Shown: one piece after another, positions 1 to 10,974 of the stretch
How the letters are laid out: each line of letters starts with the position of its first letter
Position numbering within the stretch: the stretch's first letter is position 1
Origin: Allolobophora icterica
Lineage: Eukaryota > Annelida > Clitellata > Crassiclitellata > Lumbricidae
Reading direction: 5' to 3'
Assembly: GCA_963556255.1 (NCBI GenBank)
Contig: OY744604.1
Location: 76,276,736 to 76,340,735 of the forward strand
DNA: 64,000 nucleotides
Made by a program: the position numbers and the translations under genes
The notes under the pieces: generated by a model
The model's database searches: none
Seen by the model: the letters and a program-made list of their open reading frames with translations, nothing else
Told to the model about the DNA's origin: nothing

Positions 1-160
1 AGAGGAAGACCGCGACAGATGATGATGGGATGGATGATGACCGAAGGATACAGCGGAATGAAGAGAAGAGCACAGCAAAGAGAGGAATGGTGTCATTGGA
101 AGTGGAAACCTGCCGAAGGGCAGATAACTTAAAGAAGAAGAGAAGACGTCAAATCAGAAG
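1..160 (+). mobile_element. 3-prime end of an RTE-like LINE (truncated by window edge)
   Basis: The first 150 bases closely match 61622-61770. Read in frame, with mutations, they give a GRPR-QMMMGWMM type sequence and a REEWCHWKWKPAEGQ type tail, as in the C-terminal end of RTE-like reverse transcriptases, followed by a GAA-rich tail. The element enters from outside the window, so its 5-prime side is unseen. Assignment to the RTE-like group rests on the better preserved copy at 61444-61776. Only the extreme C-terminus is present, so no activity is implied. From here to about 400 nothing else is recognisable. Confidence 0.55.
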
Positions 161-399
161 GGTTTTTCCAAACAGTAGTCCAAAGGAAGTCCGAGGCCGA
201 TTTTCAGGTGGCCAGATCAAGAGCAGAGGCAGAGCAGCTGTCCAGGCGGGTTTCGTTATTGTAGGGAGCTGTAGGTTAGTGATAGGACTTTGAAGTGGAT
301 TCGCTGTAAGATTTTTAGCCAATGCAGTTATTGGAGGATTCGTTCATTAATTCATTCTGAGTATTTATATTGCAATGACGGGACACCGCCAAACTAGGC

Positions 400-1240
400 T
401 GCCATCCTAGAGGAGATGCGTTCTGAGGCTGGAAGCCAGTGCAGGACGTCGCGCACATAGCCAGAGACAGAGGCGTATTTTGGAATACGACCAATAAGTC
501 CAGCAGCAGAATAAAGGACCCGGTCAAGTCGCCCTATTAGGCCCTTGCAGTGGTCGACTCTACCAGTGACAAAGGCATGGACCGAGATGACCGCAGCCTC
601 ATGGGAGAGCGACCTCAGTACAACACGCAACTGCCGGAGCTGGTAATAGCAGTTCCGCGTGACCGAGAGAGACTAAGCTCTTGATTCAGCGTAACTCCTA
701 GATCCTGAACAGTTAAGGAGAAAGTGATGCGGGGAAAGCCAATAGGTGTAGGACAACCCCCACAGTTGCCTACGAGCACCAAGCCAAATGAACTGAGTTT
801 TGGACGGGTTCAGAGTGCAATCGGTTTGAGGCCATCCAAGCTGAAAGGGCATCAATGACACGGCACGTCAACCCCACAGAAGATACTGCATCAGCTGCGC
901 GGCAGTGAACATAATGGTTGAAAGTCGTCAACATAAAGCTGATGAAGCAGCTCACATGACTGTAGCAAAGAGCTGACATCAGAAGTAAACAGAAAGTAGC
1001 GTAGCGGGCCCAGGATGGACCCCTAGGGTAAACCAAAGAGGGTGGGGACCCAGCGGGACCTGGATGAACCAGGAATAAAAGAGTTAGTGCGACGAGAAAG
1101 AAAGGATGATAGCCGGTCTAACGGTTTGCCAATTAGCCCAAAGGAAACAGAGAGACGCTGGAGAAGTATAGCATGATCGACAGAGTCGAATGCCGAGCTA
1201 ACCTCAAAGAGGATGGGAGGGATATGATGATATGTGGGCG
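400..1240 (-). mobile_element. CR1/L2-like LINE fragment 1, reverse transcriptase relic
   Basis: Minus-strand translation, in several broken frames, gives ordered pieces of a non-LTR reverse transcriptase: a SAFDSVDHAILLQRL block near 1190, WLSSFLS-RT-S-type residues near 1090, a degenerate GVPQGSVLGP region near 1015, an LNPSKTQFIWLG block near 800, and a C-terminal VLHWLPASERI block near 430. Frameshifts and stops are frequent, so it is a dead copy. Its 5-prime end abuts another LINE at about 1240, where FDSVDH follows directly on the C-terminal residues of the neighbour, which suggests 5-prime truncation on insertion. Confidence 0.75.
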
Positions 1241-3440
1241 TTCCAGTGACAGCCCTGGCTAGTGAGTTTTGGATAAGTTGCAGACTCTTGATTTGAGTGG
1301 ATTCAAGGTTGAGGAGGTGAGAATTACAGTAATCGAGCCTTGAATAAACAATGAAGGTAGCAATGGTGGAGGCAGTTTTAAGCTCGAGCATGGGCCGGAT
1401 GCGACAGATGTCACGAATGTGCAGGAAGCAGAAGTACGAGGGTTTGGAGACGTGGTTAGAGAAGGAGAATTGTGGGTCAAAAGTAACATCAAGATTGCGT
1501 AGATGAAGGTAAGAGACGATGAGTTAGTCGATAGGCGTATGGAAGGGTCAGGGATTTTCTTGATTTGATCAGGAAGGCCTAGGATGACGAATTCAGTTTT
1601 GGAGGGGTTAAGGCGGAGGAGAGTGGATGACATCCACTGTGAGGTAAGGTTAACCACGTTGGGTAATTGTGTGATGAAGGATTATTGGAGGTGGAAGAAC
1701 AGCTTGTGGAAAAGGATATGTAGAGTTGGGTGTCGTCTGTGTAGAGGTTCTGGTCAACAGAGGAGGAATTTATGAGGTGGCTTAAAGGTGTGGTATACAG
1801 GATGAATGGGAATGGACCCAGGGCGAAGTGTTGATGGAAACCACAGGAGAGAGGGAGGGATTTCGAGCAGTGACTGAGGCTTTAACAGCAAAGGGCATGG
1901 AAGATAAATAGGAATGGGACCAGAGTAGAGCAATGTCAGAGACGCCAAACCATGAAGATAGTCGTTGAAGGGGGCTGTGATCGATGGTGTCGAATGCGGC
2001 GGAGATGTCGAGAAGACAGAGACAGGAGACTTTTTGGTGGCAAACGGCAGAGACCAGTTTATAGAGACGCAAGTAGAGTTTATGCGGAGTCGTGTTTAGA
2101 GAAGCCAGAATGATATGGGTTAAGAAGGGAATTAGAAGAGAGGTAGTCGTTTAGCCCAGCAAGGACAATTCGTTCAGCTAACTTAGGTAGAAAGGTAAGA
2201 TTGGAGTTGTGACGGGAGTTAGATAGGTTCCCTTGTCAACATTTGCGTTTTTGAGAAGGGGAGTGACTAGAGAGTGCTCAAAGGCCATTGAGAAGTCACG
2301 CTAAAGAGTGAGAGATTAGTAATTATGCTGATTAGAGGAACGAGGACAAGGCACAGAAGTGAGATGGGGATAGGATCAAGTTCGAATTGCTTGCTGGGAA
2401 GAGAGTTTAGGAGGAGTCACACTTCTGCTTCGGATGCGGGAGACAAAATTGGGATCGATGACTGAGAGGTTGGGAGTAGAATTGAGAGAAGAGGGTGAAT
2501 CAGTGTTGAAGGATGTAAGGCGAGAGAGTGTGTCTAGAAAAGATTGTAATGCGAGCGAAGGGATGCGATTTTGATCGAGAAAGATGAATAGGAGGTATCG
2601 CCAACAGAGGAGGAGATAAGGAGCTAGGCAGCGGGGAGGGATATTTGCGAGGAAGGAGCTATCCACAGATGTCTCGCGTTGGAGGCGCTGGAATGGATAA
2701 GTGAGGAATAATATTTCTTTTTGGCAGCAGCGATGATTTTGTGGTATTTGTTGGTTTCTGATGTCAAGGTATTGACGGCACTTGCTCTAGCTGCGAGATG
2801 GAAAGTTCGCTGGTCGATTTCCTCAAGGCACTTGCGGAAAGTTTTAAAGGCTTAGAGGTAGGAAGTGAACCAAGGGATGTTGGTGTGTAAACTGTGTTTG
2901 ATGATGAGTGGCGCATAAATGTCATGGAGTTTGGAGAGTGTGGAATTCTAACAAGAAAGACGGTCATCAAGGAAAGAGAGAAAAACCAGTTATGAGTCGA
3001 GAATAGCCTGGATGAAGGCTTGAGGTCTATGGACCGGTGAGACGGAAAGAATTAGTCGAGGGAGGAGACCGAGCGAAGGGATTGATTTTCAAGGTCAGCC
3101 ATGATAAGATAATGATCAGTAATGTTGAGAACAGATTGTGATAGCTTGGGATCAACCAGGGAAGCGGTGAAGGTGCTGAGGAGATCAAGGATGTGATTCT
3201 TGACATGGGTCGGGAAGTCAGCATTTTTTTAGATTGACTGAGGACAGGAGGTTCAGGAAATCCGATGCAATGGGGTTTGTCTACATGAATGTTGAAGTCG
3301 CCGGTTAGTAAGAACTCGTTGGTTGTAGTGGCAGCGAGAGAGAACCAAATTCATCAAGGAAGATAAAGGGTTTGAAGGAGTAGGCGGACGAGCTGGGAGG
3401 GCGGTAGATATTGACAACTGTGAGTAGGTCGGAAGCATGT
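1241..3440 (-). mobile_element. CR1/L2-like LINE fragment 2, endonuclease end plus reverse transcriptase
   Basis: Reading the minus strand from 3440 down: residues typical of the end of an APE endonuclease and linker (ITDHYLIMADL near 3110), a RIRSRSVTPPKL segment near 2430, the palm residues LLDISAAFDTIDHSPLQRL near 2010 and WFGVSDIALLW near 1950, then RLNPSKTEFVILGLP near 1600 and YCNSHLLNLE near 1330. The order is that of a complete CR1/L2-like ORF2 C-terminal half. Frameshifts break it throughout. Fragment 1 lies in its C-terminal region and is probably the younger insertion. Confidence 0.75.
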
Positions 3441-3516
3441 AGAAGAGTTGTGGAGGAGCATTCGAAAGAGCGGAAGGTATGTTGTGTTAACGATTAATAT
3501 CTCGAATTCCATTCAC

Positions 3517-3600
3517 CATCATCATCTTTCTCGTTGCCTTCGTTGTCGTCGTCATCTTCTTCATCATCGTCATCGTCATCAGCTTCATCATCATCAGTTA
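3517..3600. repeat. CAT/GTC-rich microsatellite
   Basis: Trinucleotide-rich run of ATC, GTC and TTC units next to the splice donor side of the Ig exon. Apparent serine or histidine-rich reading frames here are products of the repeat and not genes. Confidence 0.7.
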
Positions 3601-3639
3601 CAGCAAATTGTTCTAAAAATGTTCAGAAAATTTTCTTAC

Positions 3640-3966
3640 TTAAAACAGTGACCTCAGCGGAAAATGGGTTTACTTCATCTGTGTCACGGCATACGTATCT
3701 TCCGGCGAGTAACTTAAGCATAGGATCAATAATGAGAGCAAACTGACCAACTTCATTACTCAGTATGCTGTAGGCGTCTGAAATGTTTGGGCGTGTTCGG
3801 TTGCCACGAGATATCCATTCCTCTTTACTACTGCCATAACGTATGAAATTCCATACTGTGCTCGATGAATTGGTGGTGCAATTCAACTCGACTCTGTCTC
3901 CGATTAAAGCAATTGTATCACGAGACGCCGTGAGTATATATCCGTCGATGACTTCAGAAACCACAG
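3640..3966 (-). CDS. Single immunoglobulin V-like domain exon
   Basis: Translation gives about 109 residues with an Ig V-set pattern: first Cys in RVELNCTT, Trp in TVWNF, then GQFALII and the second Cys in AGRYVCRDT, ending SAEVTVL. On the minus strand a pyrimidine-rich tract and AG precede 3966 and a GTAAGA donor follows 3640. Both ends are phase 1 and the length is a multiple of three, as is usual for Ig domain exons. It resembles the Ig exon at 32055-32366 (Cys-Thr, Trp-Lys/Asn, SAEV at the end), so the two are probably paralogous. No partner exon was found within reach, so it may belong to a neighbouring tandem gene on the left or be an isolated duplicated exon. The function of the family (adhesion or recognition) is inference. 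Confidence 0.72.
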
Positions 3967-4589
3967 CTTCAGCCAAAGCAGTCAACAGCAAAGGGACAGA
4001 TTTAATAAGCTATGTTTAAAATTTAACATTTAGTATAAAGCAAATTACAACTTTTATCATTTGAACAGATATATTATTATATCTAATATTACATAACGCA
4101 TTTTATACATTGTGTTTCGCTTTTCTGTGCGAACTGTAGTAAATGATGCTGTGAAATAAATCCTCTTTATCCAAGGAAGTGGCTTAAAATAGTTTTGAAT
4201 TGAATACTAGCGCATTGTTGTCACTGTTCGTAAAAAGTTACATACACGTGGCCAAAAGCGTGCTTTATAAAATTCGATCAGTATTCTAGCTTAATTTATT
4301 CTTACCAGTCTCGCTCTCATTAGTAAATTTATTCGGGCCGTTAGTTTGCCTGCCGACTCTGTAATTACTGATACGAAAGTTTGTTGTATGATGTAACTCA
4401 TTGTAATGATTTAATCTAATCTAATGGCGTCTAAAAAATAGCGCCGTTATCTTGTTTCAAAGCCATAAATCCATTATCGGTTTAGGTGAAATTGTTTTCG
4501 CTTGAGCGTAGCATTTAGCCTCGCACATCTAATTTTACCAAGAAGGGGCACAGAATGCGTTTAAAATGACGCCTACAAGAACAGACCAC
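3967..4589. other. AT-rich unannotated stretch
   Basis: Upstream side of the Ig exon on the minus strand. No reading frame, repeat or RNA gene that I can support. Confidence 0.5.
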
Positions 4590-5090
4590 CATTAAAATTT
4601 TGTGATTTTACTTACCTAAACAAATAATGGTCCGCAAAGGTTCACCAGTCACTCTATCACAGAGTAAAGCAGGGAGGCGACCTGACCGACGTCTCTCACG
4701 AGCGTAGACTCGGATCCGACCTGGGCTGGTGAACCAAAGTCCTCCGTGCCCACCTTCACGTGGTGCGGACTGTTGGTACCCTTCCAATGGAAGTACCCTT
4801 CCAATGGAGGGGGGACGAACGGGCACGGCAGGCAAAACCAGGGGAAGGCAATGGCAAACCACCCCTGTTAACATGCCAAGAAAATCGTCATGCGACACTT
4901 CAAACCGCGCCGATCGTCGCTGATGGTTGGACTCCCAGGCCGGAGCGCTGATGGGACTCCCAGGCCGACACGCGACTCAAGGGCTACTAGTACTGGGGAA
5001 GTAGCAAGACGGCAATGGAGACGGTGTTTCATGGCGATCGCTAGGGCTCCTAGAGCCGACAGCACAAACAAAACAAAAAACAAATAAGGG
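4590..5090 (+). mobile_element. RTE/BovB-like retroelement fragment or RTE-derived SINE
   Basis: GC-rich island in AT-rich surroundings. The stretch AAGGCAATGGCAAACCACC followed by GCCAAGAAAA and CATG near 4845-4890 is a signature I know from BovB/RTE elements and the SINEs derived from them. It contains short internal duplications (CCTTCCAATGGAAGTA near 4790; GGACTCCCAGGCC near 4930 and 4955) and ends in an A-rich run (ACAAAACAAAAAACAAATAA near 5070). No intact protein. Assignment rests on remembered sequence similarity, so it is moderate. Confidence 0.45.
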
Positions 5091-5579
5091 CAAACGCCGA
5101 TCCCATTTTGCCAGTCCTCTGGTATGTTTAAAGCTTTAACACTGTAACATGTGATGACACACACATTGACGAATTAGCGTTGAGTACATCGTACATGATA
5201 ATGCTTATGAATCCTATCAGTACGTTATGAATGTAGTTCCAATCCGGTTCTTGCAGCCACTGTTATAGGCCACAGCTTTAGCCGGATCTAATCGCAGGCC
5301 TATCATTTTGAAGGGTTACGTCTATTCTCTTGGCCTTTGTGTTCGTCGGTTTTAATTGCTCACTTGTAAGCGACACAATGACGGATCGAGGATTTCTTAT
5401 TTCAAATTTTAGGTGATTTTTCAAAGTACAATAATTAACTTTCGAGGAGCTCTAGCCCTATCAGTTCAAGAAAATTCCCAGTGCTTTAATTCTGTATAAG
5501 AAGAATGTTCTCGGTGTCCCCTGAATGAAAGCCTTTGTTTTACTATAAAAAAAAATAACGTCACATCAATCATCCTTTT
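5091..5579. other. Unannotated stretch
   Basis: No reading frame or repeat that I can support. Confidence 0.4.
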
Positions 5580-5930
5580 CAATACCACACTATTCTCTTG
5601 CACTCGGCGTCGTTCCTGACATTTGCAATCTGAAAATTTGCAAGCAAATATTGTCGCATTGCAGTGAAATGTTGGTTAGATGTCTCATGTTTTATCATCT
5701 TTTCCACACCATTTTTCCAATTTGTGACTCCAGAAACTGGATCAGCCCATTTCTTGCTATAATTTTCAGAATTAAAATCGGCAAATTGCCAATAAGCATG
5801 ACAACATACATGTATTCTAGGTTTGTTGGAGAGATAAAAACAAATCCATTTCTTTCTTGTTTGATATCTCCCTTTCCAATTGTTTGGTGTACCATGAAGT
5901 TTGGAACTTTCTTCCCAAGTGATCCACATG
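5580..5930 (-). pseudogene. hAT-type transposase N-terminal zinc finger (TTF/ZMYM-like), relic
   Basis: The minus-strand frame of 116 residues contains RKKWICFYL, a paired Cys in VCCHAYW, then KKWADPVSGVTNWKNGVEKM and KHETSNQHFTA. The order aromatic-Cys region, W-x-x-x-G-V-x-x-W-K, then H-E-x-S-x-x-H is that of the TTF-type zinc finger that opens many hAT transposases and ZMYM-like host proteins. No dimerisation or catalytic region follows within 1 kb, so this is either a relic or one exon of a domesticated protein. A hAT C-terminus lies at 19.5-20.7 kb on the same strand, but too far away to link. Confidence 0.55.
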
Positions 5931-6148
5931 AAACTGAAATAGTTCGTTCCGAAAGCGACTTGCAGAGAATTGCAATGTTAAATATAAAAAACGCCGTGTT
6001 GTTTGGGTTTGGATTCAGGCTGTACTATAAATTTTATATACTACAAACTCTTGGTAGTCTATGACGGCCGGAATGTGTGCTTGTTTGATGATGGGTATGT
6101 TTGAGCGTTTCTGATACTGACACTGGCAATTTGGGAGGGGTATCACAT

Positions 6149-7155
6149 TATACCCCGTGATCGATCGAGTCAGTCGATCAAGTCGATCGAAACTCGGCCA
6201 AGTCGAGTCGGTCGAAAAAACTTCGACTCGATCGACTTGCAAGTCGATCGAGTCATATGCTTTGACAAGTCGAGTCGATCGTTGTTTCCTCGACTTGACT
6301 CGACTTTGAAATATTTTCTTACTATTTTTTGCTGCTACTTCACAAAATGACCCACATGATGTGATGACGTAATGCTTTGTAAGCGCACAACTACCGTATT
6401 AACCTGATTTGAAGTTCAGTGCAAACTATGGGCCTCTTGGTGATATCGTATAGTGGAAGCTGCAGATACTTTTTTTCACAGTTTTACGGTGAAAATGGAA
6501 AGATTAAGATGCATTAAAAATGCGCTAGTTTAAGGAAATTTCAGCTCTGTAGTCAGCATGATGTAAAAATAGTTGTTATTTTTACATCATGGTTGTCAGT
6601 AACGACGATCTCAAAACGTTCGAATGTCTGTGTGTTACGACGGGACTGAATGCTTCGACTTTGGTCAAGAGCAGTGGCTCGGAAAGTGTTTAATAGTTGC
6701 GTGAGCTAACCTCAGGCAAAGTACAGACCTAAGATGGATAGAATTATACATTATATCCGCTATAAGAATATTTTGTCATTTTTTACAGACGGTGGAAAAG
6801 TTTATTATACTAGGCTTACATATTCATGAAATGAAACGCGTCTATAGCACAATAAGTCAATAACTACTTTAGCAAGCATCAAATACAAAGCGCCAGCCAA
6901 AAGTTGTGTGAGCATGCTTGTGCCTCGGCGCTACAGAGCCAAAACTTGTATGAGAATTGGCACCTTTGGTGCCATGGCTCCCGGGCCCATGGCCAAGAGA
7001 TACAGTCCAAGTCGACAAAGTCGACCAAGTCGATCGTTTATTTACCAATTCGATCGAGTCGACGAGAGGTCGACTAGTCGACAAAGTCGATCGAGTCGAT
7101 CGTCGGCCGAGCCAAGTCGATCGTAGCAGTTCGACTCGATCGATCACGGGGTATA
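6149..7155. mobile_element. 1.0-kb TIR transposon with TCGA-rich subterminal arrays and 8-bp TSD
   Basis: Both ends carry the inverted repeat TATACCCCGTGATCGATCGA (6149 inward; 7155 inward on the other strand), about 22 bp and perfect. Perfect direct repeats TATCACAT flank it at 6141-6148 and 7156-7163, an 8-bp target duplication. Next to each terminus are about 150 bases made almost only of AAGTCGA/GATCGAGTCGA units in both orientations. The centre holds a hairpin and no transposase. An 8-bp duplication fits hAT, P and a few other superfamilies; the termini do not tell which. Non-autonomous. Confidence 0.85.
6557..6591. repeat. Short hairpin inside the 6.1-7.2 kb transposon
   Basis: CATGATGTAAAAATA (6557-6571) is exactly complementary to 6577-6591, leaving a five-base loop. 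It lies near the middle of the element and could be an internal palindrome of the transposon; no function can be read from it. Confidence 0.7.
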
Positions 7156-7261
7156 TATCACATGATTCATATAGAGGATGACTGTGCATGCGTGTGGTGT
7201 GTGTAGGACTGTCTTGCACTTTGGAACTTAGCCGTCATCCTTAGATACTTTGCTCACTTGG

Positions 7262-7797
7262 AGAGCTGTGTTTCAAGTAAGTAAGTAGTAAGTGAGTGAG
7301 TAAGTAATTCAAGGTCATGCCAATCTTCCATGTCCTGTCTATGTTGCCTCATCTATGTTGTACCCCTCCCTACTTACATACGCAAAAATAGACAGAACAG
7401 CAATACTTGTGGAAGCACAGTTAAAGTAGACTAGCCGACTCAACAGTGATAGGCATTGCTTATTGGGGTAAAAAAAAGTGGGGTATGGTAATCAAGTCCA
7501 GCAATTTCGCCTATCATTATAGACATGGCATAAACTAAACCTCAGTCATGCTAGGCCTGTTCTGGCAGCCCACCATGACGGGTGGGTCTGGTCTTGAGGG
7601 CGCCGTCATACAACCAAGAGGAGCGTGGTGGAGGAACCGGCCCCGTGCCTATGGCTAAATCTGCTACTGAAACGACAGTTACTTAAATTAAACTTGACTA
7701 GAATGCTCTATGTAAAAAAACATCTGGATCTCCGCAGAGCTGTGTTTCAAGTAAGTAAGTAGTGAGTGAGTGAGTGAGTAAGTTTGTAAGTAAGTAC
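7262..7797. repeat. Two copies of an AAGT/GAGT-repeat sequence
   Basis: The sequence AGAGCTGTGTTTCAAGTAAG followed by TAAGTAGTgAGTGAGTGAG-like units occurs near 7262-7310 and again near 7736-7795. The same AAGT/ACTT tail type ends the LINE at 15.7-17.2 kb and the fragment at 49.6-49.8 kb, so these may be decayed LINE or SINE tails. Between them lies a GC-richer stretch (7555-7660) that I cannot assign. Confidence 0.45.
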
Positions 7798-8479
7798 TAG
7801 CCTTCATTTACATCTGATAAGCGCACATGTATTCCATGTAGAGGACGATCACGCAAAATATGAAATACTCTGTAACACGATAAAAATAATAGAGCACAAC
7901 ATAATAAGGCACAACTAAATATAACTACAGATGTATCGGTTCAAAATTAGTTGTAGACAATTTAGATTTAACAATAAAATTATTGGTTACCTGAAAGGAG
8001 GGAACATCTTTCGGAGGGAACAATTGTTATCACTAATCACTATAATAGGTGACAGGAGCTGATGAAGGCCGGTACAGTACAATTTATGGAAGAGCTTCCT
8101 GTCTAAAGTGTGGTTCTTCCCACATATTTGCCCCGCGATCCTTTCAAGAGCTGCTTTAATGCGCACAGTATCGTGTGAGGTGAGAGTTAGTTTTTTGATC
8201 AAATAATCGCTTGAAAGGCTCTAATCCGGGTATGAGCAGAGTTATCTTAAGGATGCGCGATACCAGCTTTGGTTTGAAGATATTTAAAGTTCAAACTTGT
8301 GATGTTTGTTTGAGAACCTTGATAATCACAGCCAGCTAAGTTTTAATATTTTCGACCTAAGTAGAAGATCACCAACGAACTGCGACAAAATGTACTTTGG
8401 CAAAAAAACCGATAACCAGCATTTTTACCAAAGGAATTGGCCAATACCTCGATTTGAAGATTCTCTCTGTTTAGTCAAA
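7798..8479. other. Unannotated stretch
   Basis: Short open frames on both strands (for example 7987-8202 minus) with no recognisable motif. The right-hand side may be the extreme 3-prime end of the LINE relic that follows. Confidence 0.35.
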
Positions 8480-9060
8480 TTTCTACCTTCCTCCTCTTAC
8501 GATAAGAATATCTTGGTTGTATTTTTTATGAATATTGAATTCATTTTCTTGACACCAGTTTTGAATGTCTCTGAGAGATTTTAGATCTAGTCTTTGAGTT
8601 GATTTGCGTCTTTTCACATCGTAATTAAGATGGCACTGTCATAGGCGAATATGGACATCTTTGCTCCGTCAACTCCCTTTGGAATATCGATGATCGCCAG
8701 GAGGAAAAAAGGGGAGAAATAATTTATCCTTGAGGCGTAGGCTACCGTTTTTCTGATGGTGTCTGTCGAACGTTTCATTCCCACCTCAACCTGGAAAGTC
8801 CTGCACGTCACGAAGTCCTTCACCCAGTCATGCATTTTACCGATGACATCCAGGTTTTAGACCTCGACCTGCTAGGTGGAGACGTGTAGCATTTCATACG
8901 CTTTTTCGAAGCCTACGCATACGACTAGAACTTTATGTTTGCCGTGGATAGTTTCCAGAGATTTTGTCCTGCAGTTTCAGAATTTGAACGATCGTGTTTT
9001 GCATAGCCGTAGTCAGGATCACATCGACTAGAGTCGGAGAGAAAAATCTGATGATCGCTA
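8480..9060 (-). mobile_element. I/Ingi-like LINE reverse transcriptase relic
   Basis: The minus strand reads, in order, TIVQILKLQDKISG near 8960, HDWVKDFVTCRTFQVEVG near 8800, then DIPKGVDGAKMSIFAYDSAI near 8660 (the catalytic F-A-D-D has become F-A-Y-D), and IQNWCQENEFNIHKK near 8550. The F-A-x-D-S-A-I-x and I-Q-x-W-C-x-E-N pattern is that of I, Ingi and related non-LTR reverse transcriptases, not of the CR1/L2 copies nearby. Several frameshifts, and the catalytic Asp substitution shows it is dead. Confidence 0.65.
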
Positions 9061-9121
9061 ACACGGGCTTCCATATTTCTCACAGTAAATGCATTTCAAT
9101 TTAACCAATGCTGTGTTTGAG
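9061..9121. other. Boundary between two LINE copies
   Basis: Short AT-rich join; an ATT run follows at 9131-9150 and forms the tail of the next LINE on the minus strand. Confidence 0.4.
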
Positions 9122-9211
9122 CTTTTACTTTCTCGTTTATTATTATTATTATTACAAAAAATTTTAACGTACGCAAAGTCACACAGAAATGCGAATCTGA
9201 GGTGCGGTTAG

Positions 9212-9990
9212 TCAGCCGCCAGGTGAAGAGCAATTAGATATCCATATGTTTGAAAGCCAGTGAGAAGTAATGAGCTTTGAGACGTTTCTTGAAGGAAGAA
9301 GAAAAGGTCTAGCAACGGATAAGCATTGGTAGACGGTTCCATTCCATGCCGGCTGCAACACGAAATGCACGATAGCCCATGGCAGTTCAGCATCTAGGCT
9401 CAGCCAAAAGACCCATAACCAAAGACCGCAGACTGCGTGGCCGGATGAAAGGAGAGAGCAGTAGGAAGCTAACCAATTTAAGGCAGTCCCAGAGACACCG
9501 AAGCTTTTGCTGAGTCTAGAGAGTAGAAGCTGGTGGTCGACAGTGTCGAAAGCAGTACTAAAGTCGAGGCAAACTATATGTTGAAGGTAGGTAGGAGTGC
9601 ACATTGTGAGAGTTTTATGTGTCAAGCAGGTCAGTTTAAATCTAATTCTGAATTCTACAGGAAGCCAATGCAGCTGATGGAGCAGAGTTAATGAGTTTGA
9701 ACGAGAAGATGCACGCAACACCACGCGAGCCAGAGAATTTTGGATGCGTTGAAGCCTGTTGACTTGAAGATATTACATGCCTGCAAATAGAGAGTTGGCA
9801 TAATCGAGGCGAGAGCAGACAAGAGAACAGGCTATGGTCTGTGACATGTCTTTGGTAAGAGCAGACCTTATGTGACGAATTGCCTTGATACGATAGAAAC
9901 AAGATTTGGAAAGGTTTGTTATGTGTGATTGGAATGTGAGATTAATGTCCAAAATTGCCCCAAGTGTTTTGATAGTCTTTGATATTTTAA
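9212..9990 (-). pseudogene. LINE reverse transcriptase C-terminal part with internal rearrangement
   Basis: Read on the minus strand: FPFHFSVDLLALS near 10000, then LLHQLHWLPVEFRIRFKLTC near 9660, THKTLTMCTPTYLQHI, and at the end KKRLKAHYFSLAF near 9270, which is the normal C-terminal order. Between them, at 9474-9590, stands a block with CLDFSTAFDTVDHQLLLSRL and SKSFGVSGTALNWLAS. That block is the start of the palm and belongs near 11113-11221, where a similar copy is in its proper place. It is a duplicated or template-switched segment. Confidence 0.65.
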
Positions 9991-10254
9991 CGACAGTGCC
10001 AGCAGGTCAACGCTAAAATGAAAAGGAAAGAGCGCAGCCGCTGGCGTGAGCCAAACATGATTGCCTCAGATTTGTCTGGGTTTATAGCAAGGCCATTGAA
10101 GCAGAACCATGCATGTACTGCGGAGAGGCAGTCTTCTAGTATTACTTTACCTGACTGATCCGTTGGCGACAGAGCGATTAAAAGCTGAGTATTATCAGCA
10201 TACTGCTGTAACTGGACTCCAAAGTGATTGGCTAAGCTATAATATTGATTTAGA

Positions 10255-10968
10255 GGAGTTACATGGGGCGCTACATAAATGGTTGGGTAATCTACGTGGG
10301 TGACTTTCTACATTGGTATGGCGGTGTATGTGTTTCATCCCGATAGAGTTCGAGTCCTCTCTGATGAACTCGTCATGGGTCCCAGCTGAAGCTGTCTTCC
10401 GGACAGGTCCCTGGCCCATGGATCCGGGGTAGTGGTTCCTTTCGGTTGATTCTGCCAAATGACTGTCCCATCTTTTGCTCCCTTGTCGAGAAACCTCGAT
10501 GGACCACGTGACCACACCCACGCGGGGGAAGTCCATATAAGCCTGGAATTCGGGGTTCGCAGCATTCGGGCAGGAGAGCGCGCCTTGCCCGGATCGCTGC
10601 GTGGCTGGTGATTTCTTTGGTCAGAGATGTTGTTTTATTATGGTATGTTCATTATAGACTTACATTTATATTTTATTATTATATTTCAAATTATTGTAAC
10701 TGAAATGCATTTCCTTCATTAAATTACTTTTATATATTAATCGTGAAGTTCTCTGCCTATAGTGGTTAGTCTTCCACAGGTTCAGTAACGTAATGTCTCT
10801 TCGGAATGATCACGTAGATGTCATACATAATAAGACGACCTAGCCTCGTCATAACTAGTATATTAGTCGTCCATTTATTTCTATCACGGCATCTGTATAT
10901 GAGCTAGTAGTCCTTCCCATTAGATTAGATCCCCGTTAGTATGAACTAGAAATAGTCCATATTATAAA
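10255..10968 (+). mobile_element. Probable solo LTR inserted in the LINE
   Basis: About 0.7 kb of sequence foreign to the LINE interrupts the reverse transcriptase between 10250 and 10970. It contains CCATATAAGCC near 10530 with a GC-rich stretch after it, like an LTR core promoter, then an AT-rich part with TTTTATTATTATATT and several AATAAA-like sequences near 10660-10740. No coding region. I could not find clear TG...CA ends or a clean target duplication, so a different insertion type remains possible. Confidence 0.4.
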
Positions 10969-10974
10969 GCGACT

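Noticed and set aside
6869..7219. Ser/Arg/Thr-rich frames near 7 kb on both strands
   Set aside because: Translation of the AGTCGA repeats at the end of the transposon; no independent gene.
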